A stretch of 64,000 bases of DNA from Gemmataceae bacterium (lineage in GTDB: Bacteria > Planctomycetota > Planctomycetia > Gemmatales > Gemmataceae). The position numbers and the translations under genes were made by a program. The notes under the pieces were generated by a model. It saw nothing but the letters and a program-made list of their open reading frames with translations. It was not told the origin of the DNA and made no database searches. Of this stretch, positions 1 through 8,054 are shown in pieces. Positions within the stretch are counted from its first letter, which is position 1. Every line of letters begins with the position of its first letter. The stretch covers positions 4,861,360 to 4,925,359 of the forward strand of contig LR594584.1 of NCBI GenBank assembly GCA_901538445.1. The letters run 5' to 3'.

Positions 1-2
1 CG

Positions 3-677
3 GCCGAAGGCGCGGCGCAGGTGGACGGGCTCCTCGCCGACCTCGGCATGTCGAGCATGCAGGTGGACGACCGCACCCGCGGGTTCTCGTTCATGCGGGA
101 CGGCCCGCTCGACATGCGCATGGACCCGACCCGGGGCCGCACCGCGGCACAGCTCCTCGCGTCGCTGCCCGAAGACGAACTGGCGGCGTGCTTCCGCGAC
201 CTCGGCGACGAGCCGCGGGCCGACGCGATCGCCGCGGCGATCGTGCAGCAGCGGAAGGCCGCACCGGTGGAGCGCACGAAAGAATTGCGCGAACTGATCG
301 ACCGGGCCGCCCCGGTGCAAGTGCTCCGCGGACCGGGCGCGCCGCCCGAGCGGAAGCAGCTCCTCGGGCCGAGCACCCGCGTGTTCCAGGCGCTCCGCAT
401 CCTTGTGAACCGAGAACTCGCGAGCCTCACGCACCTGCTCCGCGTACTGCCCACCGTCCTCAAGCCCGGCGGCACGGCCGTGATCATCAGCTTCCACAGC
501 GGCGAGGACCGGCTCGTGAAGGTGGCGTTCCGCGACGGGCTGCGGGCCGGGGTGTACGCCGCGGTGAGCGGCGACGCGATCCGGCCGTCGTTCGAGGAGC
601 GCAAGGAGAACCCGCGGTCGCGGTCGGCGAAGCTCCGGTGGGCGCGGCGGGCGTCAGGGGCCGATCAGCCCCTGTGA
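3..677 (+). CDS. rsmH: 16S rRNA (cytosine-1402 N4) methyltransferase RsmH, 5'-truncated by window edge
   Basis: The frame is open from the left window edge and encodes about the last 224 residues of RsmH (family length about 300-310), which N4-methylates C1402 in the ribosomal P site using SAM. The conserved DLGMSSMQVD segment is visible near the start, followed by the helical insertion domain and the family-typical end: LVNRELASL, LKPGGTAVIISFHSGEDRLVK, then a run of Arg/Lys. In most bacteria rsmH heads the dcw cluster (ftsL, ftsI, mur genes); here the next gene is convergent and the two stop regions overlap by 24 bp, so the downstream dcw order is not kept. Family assignment is firm; the N-terminus lies outside the window. 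Confidence 0.95.
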   Translation, partial: AEGAAQVDGLLADLGMSSMQVDDRTRGFSFMRDGPLDMRMDPTRGRTAAQLLASLPEDELAACFRDLGDEPRADAIAAAIVQQRKAAPVERTKELRELIDRAAPVQVLRGPGAPPERKQLLGPSTRVFQALRILVNRELASLTHLLRVLPTVLKPGGTAVIISFHSGEDRLVKVAFRDGLRAGVYAAVSGDAIRPSFEERKENPRSRSAKLRWARRASGADQPL

Positions 678-1781
678 CCGGAGCCACGGGCTCAGGTGCG
701 TGTCCGCGAGCCACCGACTGTACTTCTCGGCCCCGCGGCGCAGGAAGTGGTGCCCGTCCGCGAAGTCCTCCTCGGCCAACAAGTCGTCGGGCGGGTACGG
801 GAACACCACGGCCCCCAACTCCGCCTCGATCCGCCGCTGGTACGCCGCGACCCGGGCGCGGTCGCCCGGCGGGTGCCAACTCCAGTACGCGGGTGAGTTC
901 GGAATCCAGTAGAACGCGACCGCGACCCCTTCGGCCCGGCACCGCGACACCTCACCCTGGAGAACCCGCCACACGAACTCCTCGGGTTGGAAGTCGGAGT
1001 GGTGCTGGTGCGGGTTCTTTCGGATGATCGCGAAATTGGCTTCCCGCTGCTTGGGTGTGACCGTTGCCAAGGGGTGCTGGACGTACCCGTAGGCGTCCGC
1101 TTGGTCCCAGACGCACCCGTTACGTTCGGCCTGCGTCAGCCAGCCAGGAGCCCATTCGTCCACAAGGGCGACCCGGTACGTCGCCCAGGGCTTCAGCCGG
1201 TCCCCGAGCCACCGCGGCGGGGTCGCGGTCGGGGTCTTGGAGTACGGCGCGAACCTGGCCATGTCTCCGATCGAGAGCCGCGGGGCCCAGATCCGGGACA
1301 GCCCCTCCACACCGTTGGCTTCGCCCACCTCCGAGGTGGCGATCTGGAACAGGACCGCCCGCGGCCTCACGCCGGCGTCCAGGGTCCGGGTGAAGTGGAG
1401 GTACGCCGCGAGGGGGCGCGCCCCACGGTACCCCATGTTGAACACGAGGGGGGACCCGGGCCGGTCCGGGTACCCCATGGCGGCCGGGTTGATCGCGTTC
1501 TGGGTCCGGGACGACCCGAACGCCACCACCAGGGGCCGGTCCGGGGCCTCGGCCTGCCACCGCTTGAGCCGGTCCAGCCGCACGTAGAACTCCGGGTCCC
1601 GCCACTGCGGGCGGCCCACGTCGAGCGCGACGGCCATGCCCGCGGTCAGCGCCGCGAGGGCCGCGGCCCCGCTCAGGACGGCCCGGCGGGCGGCACGGCG
1701 GCGCGGGGTCGGGGCCCGGGCCCCGGCGGCCCGCGGCACCCGGACCCGGACCCGGACCCGGAAGGCGGTTGCGAGGTTCAT
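654..1781 (-). CDS. SGNH-like membrane-anchored acetyltransferase/esterase (AlgJ/DltD-type), paralogue 1
   Basis: 375-residue protein with a basic N-terminus, one hydrophobic segment at about residues 34-53, and a large outer domain. It has a SGNH-like block I, GSSRT at 89-93, and a C-terminal DGHH at 342-345, the Asp-x-x-His pair expected of this fold. Start chosen at ATG 1781, which overlaps the stop of the previous gene as ATGA. It is the last of four tandem paralogues downstream of an MBOAT gene. In alginate- and PatA/PatB-like systems the MBOAT moves acetyl groups across the membrane and SGNH partners pass them to polysaccharide; by analogy this gene acts in the cell envelope. The substrate is unknown. 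Its end overlaps rsmH by 24 bp tail to tail. Confidence 0.75.
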   Translation of the reverse strand: MNLATAFRVRVRVRVPRAAGARAPTPRRRAARRAVLSGAAALAALTAGMAVALDVGRPQWRDPEFYVRLDRLKRWQAEAPDRPLVVAFGSSRTQNAINPAAMGYPDRPGSPLVFNMGYRGARPLAAYLHFTRTLDAGVRPRAVLFQIATSEVGEANGVEGLSRIWAPRLSIGDMARFAPYSKTPTATPPRWLGDRLKPWATYRVALVDEWAPGWLTQAERNGCVWDQADAYGYVQHPLATVTPKQREANFAIIRKNPHQHHSDFQPEEFVWRVLQGEVSRCRAEGVAVAFYWIPNSPAYWSWHPPGDRARVAAYQRRIEAELGAVVFPYPPDDLLAEEDFADGHHFLRRGAEKYSRWLADTHLSPWLRSQGLIGP

Positions 1782-2851
1782 CGTGTCACTCCCAGTCCGG
1801 TGAGCCACGGGGTCAAGTGCGTGTCCGCCAGCCACCGGCTGTACCGCTCGGCCCCGTGCCGGAGCATGTGGTGGCCGTCCATGAACTCGTCCTCGGTCGT
1901 GTCGCGGGGGGCCGGGAAGACCGGCACGCCGAGTTCGCCCGCGAGTTTGAGCAGGTGCGCCTCGGCGGCCCCAAGCACCCCCGGCGCGAACGACTCCCGG
2001 AACGCCGGCGAGATCGGCGGCACGAAGAACGCCACGGGGACCGACCGCTCGCGGCACACGGCCACCAGGTCGCGCACCGCCCGGGACGACTCGGCCCCGG
2101 GGTGGAACCCGATAACGGCGTCCCGGTACTCCCGGCGGGCGCGCGCCCAGGCCCGCTCGCGGTGCTCGGGGCTCACCCCCGCGATCGGCTGGAACCCGTG
2201 CGGGTCGAGCGTGTCCCACTGGAAGTCGATCCGCCGGTCCCACGGCTGCCAGTTCGGTGCCCAGTGGCTCATGAGCACCTGCCGCTGCGCGAGCCACGGG
2301 GCGGCCCGCGCCCGGAGCCAGTCGCCTCGCAGGTCGCCGGGCGCGGTGAGGTACGGGGCGAGGTGGCGGAAGTCGCCGGCCGAGAGCCGCGCGACCCGGT
2401 CGCGGAACTCGCCGTCGGCCGGGCCGTTCACCGCCAGGCCGGGCGGGAACAACTCCACCACGACCGCGGCCGGCGGCGTCCCGGCGTCCAACACCCGGCG
2501 GAGGGCCAGGAGGTGCTTGAGCGGCGTGGACGCCGACTGCCCGAAGTTGAACGCCCGGGTGCCACCGCCCATCGCGGCGGGCGCGATCGCGTTCTGCGTC
2601 CGCGAGGTGCCGACGACCAGCACCACCGGTTCGTTGACGCGGGCCAGGCGCTTGACGCGGTGACCGAACTCCGGGTCGCGCCACTCGGGCCTGACCGTCT
2701 CCAGCGCGACCGCCAGGCCGGCCGACGCCGCGACGAACGCGACCGCCCCGCACAGCAGCGAGGCCCGTGCGGACCGGCGGCGGTCGGTCGCCCGCGGGCG
2801 GCGGGCCGCGGGCCGCGCCCATCGCGTTGTGAACAGGGTCCGGGTGTTCAC
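1778..2851 (-). CDS. SGNH-like membrane-anchored acetyltransferase/esterase, paralogue 2
   Basis: 357-residue paralogue of its neighbours: arginine-rich N-terminus, one hydrophobic segment at about 31-50, block I GTSRT at 81-85 (Ser83 the probable nucleophile) and DGHH at 325-328. The C-terminal end (HGAERYSRWLADTHLTPWL) is nearly the same as in the downstream paralogue, so these two are probably the most recent duplicates of the set. The start is GTG 2851, overlapping the upstream stop as GTGA; no in-frame ATG fits as well. Translation is probably coupled across the operon. Role inferred: periplasmic O-acetyl transfer or removal on an exported glycan. Confidence 0.75.
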   Translation of the reverse strand: MNTRTLFTTRWARPAARRPRATDRRRSARASLLCGAVAFVAASAGLAVALETVRPEWRDPEFGHRVKRLARVNEPVVLVVGTSRTQNAIAPAAMGGGTRAFNFGQSASTPLKHLLALRRVLDAGTPPAAVVVELFPPGLAVNGPADGEFRDRVARLSAGDFRHLAPYLTAPGDLRGDWLRARAAPWLAQRQVLMSHWAPNWQPWDRRIDFQWDTLDPHGFQPIAGVSPEHRERAWARARREYRDAVIGFHPGAESSRAVRDLVAVCRERSVPVAFFVPPISPAFRESFAPGVLGAAEAHLLKLAGELGVPVFPAPRDTTEDEFMDGHHMLRHGAERYSRWLADTHLTPWLTGLGVTR

Positions 2852-3975
2852 GGTGCCCCCCCGGTCGTCGGGAACGTCCGCGCGACCGCCGGGCCGAGCT
2901 TCCGGGTGTACTCGGCCGCGCCGGGCCGCGTCAGGTGGAACCCGTCCATGATGAGCCCGTCGTCGATCCAGCCGCGGGTGTCCAGCACCGGCACCCCGAG
3001 GTCGCGGCTCAGGCCGGCGAGGTGCTCGCGGGCGACCCGCTCGACGCGCTCCGGGTACAGCTTGCGGAACTCGCTCGACTCGGGGAGGTACACGAACCCG
3101 ACGGCCGCCCCGTGCGCCCGGGCGAGCGCGACCGTCTCGCGGAACGCGCGGTCGGCCGCCGGCGCGACCCGGTATGCCGCGAACAGCGGGTTGTAGATGT
3201 CCGCGCACCGGGCGTGGCACGCGGCCCGCGCCGGGGTGAGCCCCGGCTCGAACTCGGGGGCCGGCTTCCACCCCCACCCGTCCAGGTCGTCCCACGTCCA
3301 GTCGCTCCGCTTCTCGGGCGGCACCCACCGCTGCGCCACCTGGACCAGCAGCCGCTCGCGGTGCCCGAACGCGGGCACCCGGTTCTTCCAGTCCATCTCC
3401 CGCTCGATCCGGGCCGCGTCGGGGAAGTAGTCGCGGACCAGCGGCCGGTCCACGTCCATGAGGCGGTCGCGCGCGATGCGGTGCGTCTCGACCCAGCCGC
3501 CGTCGCTGTGCAGGAACGGGGGCCAGTACTCGATGAGCACGACCGCGGGCCGGAACCCGTCGGCGTAGGCGCGGCGGAGGACCATCTGTTCCATGATCGG
3601 GCCGCTGCCGAGGAGCGCCGCGTTGAACAGCAGCGGGTCGGGCCGGGCCGGGTCGGCGGGCCGCGCCGCCTCCCACTCGCCGGGCCGCACCCCCATCGCG
3701 GTCCGCGAGCTGCCGAGGACGAGCACGAGCGGCCGGCCGGGGTTCTCGGCGACCCGGTCGCGGAGCCGGCTCATGCGCCGCCCGTATTCGGGGTCGCGGA
3801 CGCGGGCGTCCGACGACACGGCACCGGCGAGCGCGTTGAGTGCGAGCGCCGCGACGCCGAACCAGAGCAGGGTCGGGCGCGCCCGGCGCCGAACGGGGGC
3901 CGCGCGCGCAACGGAGGCGCGGGGGAGCGTGGTGCTCGGGAGCCACGTGAGGCGGAGGCGAACGGTGCGTGTCAC
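2848..3975 (-). CDS. SGNH-like membrane-anchored acetyltransferase/esterase, paralogue 3
   Basis: 375 residues. A hydrophobic segment at about 34-53 anchors the protein; block I reads GSSRT (88-92) and the C-terminal catalytic pair is DGFH (344-347), so the first His of the usual DGHH is Phe while the Asp-x-x-His spacing is kept. The middle part is more divergent than in paralogues 1 and 2. Start is GTG 3975, overlapping the upstream stop (GTGA). It is in the same operon as the MBOAT gene at 5057-6595. Sequence alone cannot tell whether it transfers or hydrolyses acyl groups. Confidence 0.72.
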   Translation of the reverse strand: MTRTVRLRLTWLPSTTLPRASVARAAPVRRRARPTLLWFGVAALALNALAGAVSSDARVRDPEYGRRMSRLRDRVAENPGRPLVLVLGSSRTAMGVRPGEWEAARPADPARPDPLLFNAALLGSGPIMEQMVLRRAYADGFRPAVVLIEYWPPFLHSDGGWVETHRIARDRLMDVDRPLVRDYFPDAARIEREMDWKNRVPAFGHRERLLVQVAQRWVPPEKRSDWTWDDLDGWGWKPAPEFEPGLTPARAACHARCADIYNPLFAAYRVAPAADRAFRETVALARAHGAAVGFVYLPESSEFRKLYPERVERVAREHLAGLSRDLGVPVLDTRGWIDDGLIMDGFHLTRPGAAEYTRKLGPAVARTFPTTGGAP

Positions 3976-5036
3976 GGTGTCACCTCGGGAGCGAGCACCT
4001 CGGCGGCGAGGCGGTCGGTGAACGCCGCGGCCCCGCCGGGGAGCAGGTGGTGGCCGTCGGCGAAGCCGGCGTCGGGCACCCACCGGCGGGCGTCGGTCAC
4101 CGGGCACCCTTCTTCGCTCGCGAGCCGCGCGAGCCAGCGGTCGAACCGGGCCCCGACTTCTGCGGGCATCAGGTCGCGGAACCACGCGGCCTCGGGCATC
4201 ACGACGAGCCGCACCCGGAGGCCGTGCCCACGCGCCAGGCGCACCGTGTCGCGGAGGGCGCGCTCCGCGGGGCCGCCGGGCGTCAGCGTGCGCAGCACCT
4301 CGGCGTAGTCGTTGCGGGCGCGGGCGCGGCCCGCGGCGACGAGTGCGGGCGTCAGCACTTCCTCCGGAATGCGGCGCCACCCGCGGGCGTCACCGGAGCG
4401 GCCCTCGTCGTGCCGCAGGTGCGCCGGCAGCGCCCACGGGGCCACGCGGCCGAGCAACTGGAACCGCAGCCCGAGCCACGGCACCGTCCGCGTCTCGCGC
4501 CACTGTGAGTCGAGCCGGTCGCGCGGGACGCCGTACCCCGCGAGGCGGTCCACTTCGTCGCGCGTGTACCGCGAGCCGCTCGTCATGCGGGCCTCGAGCG
4601 GCTCGCCCCCGAGGTCGGCCACCAGCGCCGGCAGCACCTCGACGAGCAGCAGGCCCGGCCGGTGCCCCGCGCCGATCAGGCGGCGCAAGTAGATGTTGTG
4701 CGTGACCGGCCCGGTGCCCGGCACGCCGAAGTTGAACGCACCGCCGCGGCCGGCGTCGAACCCCGAGTTCACCCGCGACGTGCCCAGGAACACCGCCGGT
4801 GCGGGGTCGGTCCGTTCGACCGCGGAGAGGCGCAATTCGAGGTCGCCGTAGGCCGGGTCGCGGACGAGGTACGACGATTCGCCGAGTGCCGAGAGGCCGG
4901 CGGTCGCCGCGAGTGCGACCAGCGCCCCCGCGGCGAGTGCGAGCCGGGACCGCGGGCGCGCCGGCGCCGGCCGGGACCGCACCGAAGCGGGCGCGGGCCG
5001 GGGCCACGGCACGAGGGCTCGCGTTCGCACTCTCAC
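3972..5036 (-). CDS. SGNH-like membrane-anchored acetyltransferase/esterase, paralogue 4
   Basis: 354 residues and the first SGNH gene after the MBOAT gene, 20 bp downstream of its stop. The N-terminus is rich in Arg and Pro, with a hydrophobic anchor at about 32-52. Block I is GTSRV (85-89), and DGHH is at 327-330. Two GTG codons are possible starts (5036 and 5030); I take the outer one, but neither has a clear Shine-Dalgarno sequence, so the N-terminus is uncertain by two residues. It is the most divergent of the four paralogues. Inferred to work with the MBOAT protein on the outside of the cytoplasmic membrane. Confidence 0.72.
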   Translation of the reverse strand: MRVRTRALVPWPRPAPASVRSRPAPARPRSRLALAAGALVALAATAGLSALGESSYLVRDPAYGDLELRLSAVERTDPAPAVFLGTSRVNSGFDAGRGGAFNFGVPGTGPVTHNIYLRRLIGAGHRPGLLLVEVLPALVADLGGEPLEARMTSGSRYTRDEVDRLAGYGVPRDRLDSQWRETRTVPWLGLRFQLLGRVAPWALPAHLRHDEGRSGDARGWRRIPEEVLTPALVAAGRARARNDYAEVLRTLTPGGPAERALRDTVRLARGHGLRVRLVVMPEAAWFRDLMPAEVGARFDRWLARLASEEGCPVTDARRWVPDAGFADGHHLLPGGAAAFTDRLAAEVLAPEVTP

Positions 5037-5056
5037 AGGCGGTCGCCCCGGGCGGG

Positions 5057-6595
5057 TCAGAACTGGAAGTAGATGAACGTGGTGCCCGTGTCCGGGGCCA
5101 GGAGCATCGCGGTACACAGGCACACCGCGTACCCGGTGCCCAGGACCGGGGCCGGGAGCCGGGCGTAGATCCGGTCCCACGCGCCGGACCGCACCAGCAG
5201 GTGGCACGCGAGCACGAACCCGGCCAGCACCCACAGGCTCTTGTTCGGCAGCGGCAGCGGCAGCCCGCGGTGCAGCGAGAACAGGTGCTTGTACAGTTCG
5301 AGCGCCTTCGACAGGTCCGGCTGGAACAGCACCCAGCACAGGCTCACCGCGAGGAACGTCACGAACACGCGGGCCGCCGTGCCCGGGTACGACTCGAGCA
5401 CCGCGGTCAGGCGAGGCCGCGGCTCGCACCAGTCCTTGAACTGCTTGTGCAGCACGAGCAGCAGCCCGTGCGCGACGCCCCACAGGATGTAGCCCCACGC
5501 GGCCCCGTGCCACAGCCCGCCCAGCACCATCGTGAGCATCAGGTTCCGGTGCGTCGCCCACCGCCCGCCCCGGCTCCCGCCGAGCGGGATGAACACGTAG
5601 TCCCGGAGCCACGTCGAGAGCGAGATGTGCCACCGCCGCCAGAACTCGCTCACGTTCGCGGAGATGTACGGCATCGCGAAGTTGTTCGTCAGCTTGTAGC
5701 CCAGCAGGTGGGCCAGGCCCAGCGCCATGTCCGAGTAGCCCGAGAAGTCGCAGTAGATGCGGACCGCGTAGGCCAGCACCGCGAGCCAGCACGTGCCGGT
5801 GCCGTACTTGTCCGGGTCGGCGATCACCGGGTCGCAGAACAGCGCCATGCGGTCGGCGATCGCGAGCTTCTTGAACACGCCCATCAGGAACAGTTGCACG
5901 CCCACCTGGGCCCGCACCCAGTTCCACCGCTTGGGCCGCCGCGTCTGCGTGAGGAAGTCCCCGGCCCGCACGATCGGCCCGGCGACCAGGTGCGGGAAGA
6001 ACAGGATGAACAGCAGGAACCGCGGCAGGCTCTTCTCCGCGGGGATCTTCCGCTTGTACACGTCCACCGCGTAGCTGATGGCCTCGAACGTGTAGAAGCT
6101 GATGCCGAACGGGATGAACAGCGCCAGCGGGTTGAGCTTCTGGTACCCGGGGTCGTACCCCAGGCGGGTGAGCCCGTCGAACAGCTCGTTGAGGAAGAAC
6201 CCGCGGTACTTGAAGTAGCACAGCACGCCGAGGTTCATCGCGATGCTGGCGAGCATGACCGCGAACCGCCACCGGTCCCGCTTGATCGCGCCCATCGCCC
6301 GGCCGAACAGGTAGTCGGCGAGCGTGGTGCCGGTCACGAGAAACGCGAGGTCGTAGCTCCACGCGGCGTAGAAGTGGAAGCTCGCGACGACGAGCAGGTA
6401 GATGCGGAGCATCGGCCACCGCCGCGGGATCGTCCAGTACAGGGCGAACACCGCCGCGAAGAAGATCAGGAACGCCTGGGTGTGGAAGAACGGGGCCGGG
6501 AGCCACGAGTGCAGCCACTGGAAGTACTGCGGGGCCGACTGGAGCGCGGCGGCCTCGGCCGGCGGCAGCGCGTTTGCGAGGAGCGTCAGGGGCAT
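5057..6595 (-). CDS. MBOAT family O-acyltransferase (AlgI-like)
   Basis: 512-residue polytopic membrane protein of the AlgI/DltB type, which carries an acyl group (usually acetyl) across the cytoplasmic membrane for O-acylation of an exported polymer. Family marks include YCDFSGYSDMALG (281-293), FWRRWHISLSTWLRDYVFIPLGG (318-340, with His323) and the catalytic region LGGLWHGAAWGY with the invariant His at 363. Start ATG 6595 was chosen over an upstream ATG (6661) because AAGGA lies about 11 bases before it and the protein then begins with a hydrophobic stretch. It heads an operon with four SGNH-like partners; no glycosyltransferase or polymerase gene lies next to it, so the acceptor polymer must be encoded elsewhere. 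Confidence 0.92.
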   Translation of the reverse strand: MPLTLLANALPPAEAAALQSAPQYFQWLHSWLPAPFFHTQAFLIFFAAVFALYWTIPRRWPMLRIYLLVVASFHFYAAWSYDLAFLVTGTTLADYLFGRAMGAIKRDRWRFAVMLASIAMNLGVLCYFKYRGFFLNELFDGLTRLGYDPGYQKLNPLALFIPFGISFYTFEAISYAVDVYKRKIPAEKSLPRFLLFILFFPHLVAGPIVRAGDFLTQTRRPKRWNWVRAQVGVQLFLMGVFKKLAIADRMALFCDPVIADPDKYGTGTCWLAVLAYAVRIYCDFSGYSDMALGLAHLLGYKLTNNFAMPYISANVSEFWRRWHISLSTWLRDYVFIPLGGSRGGRWATHRNLMLTMVLGGLWHGAAWGYILWGVAHGLLLVLHKQFKDWCEPRPRLTAVLESYPGTAARVFVTFLAVSLCWVLFQPDLSKALELYKHLFSLHRGLPLPLPNKSLWVLAGFVLACHLLVRSGAWDRIYARLPAPVLGTGYAVCLCTAMLLAPDTGTTFIYFQF

Positions 6596-6703
6596 GGCCG
6601 GAACCGTCCTTGGTTGACCAGGGTCCGGCGGAACTATGCCAGAGCGCGGTGCGGGGGTCAACCCCGGTGCCGCGCGGCACGGCTCGGCGGCCCGCGCCGG
6701 CCT

Positions 6704-7585
6704 TCAGGCCGGCCCCCGCACCACGTCGACGAACGCCCGCAAGGACGCGGGGCGGTAGCGCTGCTTGTGCCACACGGCGCACAGCGTCCGCGTCGGGGCC
6801 GGCTTGCCGAGCGGGCGGTACACGCAGCTCTTCGCGGCGTCCGCGACGGCGGCCATCTCGGGGACGACCGACACCCCCTGCCCCGCCGCGACCATCGCGA
6901 GCAGCGTCACGATCTGCTCCCCGCGGCACACCACCCGCGGCTCCAGCCCGCCCCGGTGGCAGAAGCTCAGCACCTGGTCGCCGAAGCAGTGGACGTCGTC
7001 GAGCAGGATGAACGGCTCGTCCACCACGTCGCCGAGCTTCACCTCGGTCCTGGCCGCGAGCCTGTGCTTCGGCGGCAGCGCCACGACGAGCGGCTCGGTG
7101 AACAGCTTCTCGACGTGCAGCCGGTCGTCGCGGACCGGCAGCGCCATGAGCCCGACGTCGAGGTCGCCCGAGAGCAGGTCGGCCAGCAGCCGCTCGGTGA
7201 GGTCCTCTTTCAGTTGGAGCCGGACCGCGGGGTGCGCCTTGTGAAAGGTCGTGACGGCCCGCGGGAGCAGGAACGGCGCGACCGTCGGGATGGCCCCGAC
7301 CCGGAGCCGGCCGCCCTCGGTCGAGTCGCGGACGGCCCGCTCGGCCTCGCCCATAGCGGCGAGGATGCCCTGCGCGTGGCCGAGCAGCACGTGCCCGGCG
7401 TCGGTGAGGACGACCTTGCGGCCGAGGCGGTCGAACAACTGCCGGCCGATCCCCTTGTCCTTGCTCTCGAGCCGCAGGATCTGCTCGCTGAGCGTCGGCT
7501 GGGTGACCCCCTCGCGCTCCGCGGCCCGGGTGAAGCTGCCCGTCTCGGCGACCGCGACGAAGTACCGGAGCTGGTGAAGTTCCAT
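6704..7585 (-). CDS. oxyR: LysR-family peroxide-sensing regulator OxyR
   Basis: 293-residue LysR-type regulator with an N-terminal winged helix-turn-helix (MELHQLRYFVAVAETGSFTRAA) and a substrate-binding-like C-terminal domain. It is identified as OxyR by the redox region DDVHCFGDQVLSFC: Cys200 and Cys209 are nine residues apart, exactly as the disulfide-forming Cys199/Cys208 of Escherichia coli OxyR, in the same local sequence (HC..DQ...FC). A further Cys220 is present. Known role of the family: oxidation by H2O2 forms the disulfide and activates catalase/peroxiredoxin genes. No such target lies beside it here. Start ATG 7585 places the usual LysR N-terminus; a TACAAT -10 lies 43 bp upstream. 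Confidence 0.9.
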   Translation of the reverse strand: MELHQLRYFVAVAETGSFTRAAEREGVTQPTLSEQILRLESKDKGIGRQLFDRLGRKVVLTDAGHVLLGHAQGILAAMGEAERAVRDSTEGGRLRVGAIPTVAPFLLPRAVTTFHKAHPAVRLQLKEDLTERLLADLLSGDLDVGLMALPVRDDRLHVEKLFTEPLVVALPPKHRLAARTEVKLGDVVDEPFILLDDVHCFGDQVLSFCHRGGLEPRVVCRGEQIVTLLAMVAAGQGVSVVPEMAAVADAAKSCVYRPLGKPAPTRTLCAVWHKQRYRPASLRAFVDVVRGPA

Positions 7586-7627
7586 CGCTGGTCCCGATGC
7601 GGCGGCGGACAACAATTGATGCGGTCT

Positions 7628-7633
7628 ATTGTA
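7628..7633 (-). promoter_or_regulatory. Predicted -10 element of oxyR
   Basis: On the minus strand this reads TACAAT, 43-48 bases before the oxyR ATG, in a GC-rich setting where such a word is conspicuous. No convincing -35 is seen at 16-18 bases. OxyR proteins usually repress their own gene by binding near this position. Confidence 0.45.
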
Positions 7634-7727
7634 CACCGCCGCGGGGCCGGGGAAATAGTTCGGAATAAACCGACCGCTGCGGTATCGTGAGGGGTGGCCC
7701 GTCGGTCCGCACTCACGAGGTCCGGCC

Positions 7728-7949
7728 ATGTCGATCGAGGAAGCCGTCGCCAAGGACCTGGTCGCCGTGCTGCTCGTCACGTTCCTGTTCGGCGGGATGG
7801 CCGCGTGGCTCATCGTCGCCACGCTCGCCGAGCACTTCCGCCGGGTGTGGGCGGCCGATCGGGTCGCGGCCCTCAAGCAGTCGATGATCGACGCCGGGTT
7901 CCGGGCCGACGAGATCGTCCGCGTGCTCAACGCCGGCCGCCAGGAGTAA
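7728..7949 (+). CDS. Small single-pass membrane protein, unknown function
   Basis: 73-residue protein with one hydrophobic segment at about residues 10-32 (LVAVLLVTFLFGGMAAWLIV) and a charged cytoplasmic tail that looks helical and ends ADEIVRVLNAGRQE. The codon use is the same GC3-rich pattern as the neighbours and no better frame exists in this interval, which supports a real gene. It is divergent from oxyR, with a possible TATCGT -10 at 7683-7688. The function is not recognised. Confidence 0.6.
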   Translation: MSIEEAVAKDLVAVLLVTFLFGGMAAWLIVATLAEHFRRVWAADRVAALKQSMIDAGFRADEIVRVLNAGRQE

Positions 7950-7964
7950 CCCCGGGGCGGTTCG

Positions 7965-8046
7965 AGTTTCGAGTTCAACGTTCAAGGGTGCAGAGGGCAC
8001 TTCGGTTCGCTGCCAGCTTGAATCATGAAACCGGGAACTCGAAACT
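7965..8046. repeat. AT-richer intergenic inverted repeat
   Basis: Arms AGTTTCGAGTTC (7965-7976) and GAACTCGAAACT (8035-8046) are perfect 12-base complements; inside them TTCAAG (7981-7986) faces CTTGAA (8017-8022). The element is clearly lower in GC than the flanking genes and ends eight bases before the next start codon. Similar AT-richer inverted repeats are found at 15131-15194, 16666-16732 and 38451-38551. Confidence 0.6.
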
Positions 8047-8054
8047 GATCCCTG

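Noticed and set aside
654-2822. Continuous 722-codon minus-strand open frame
   Set aside because: Only the downstream half (from 1781) shows a signal segment and SGNH motifs; the upstream half is an Arg/Pro/Gly-rich shadow of the neighbouring paralogue in another frame.
4799-7690. Plus-strand open frame of 963 codons opposite the MBOAT and oxyR genes
   Set aside because: Arg/His/Val/Glu-rich composition typical of antisense frames in high-GC DNA, with no domain; the opposite strand encodes well-supported genes.
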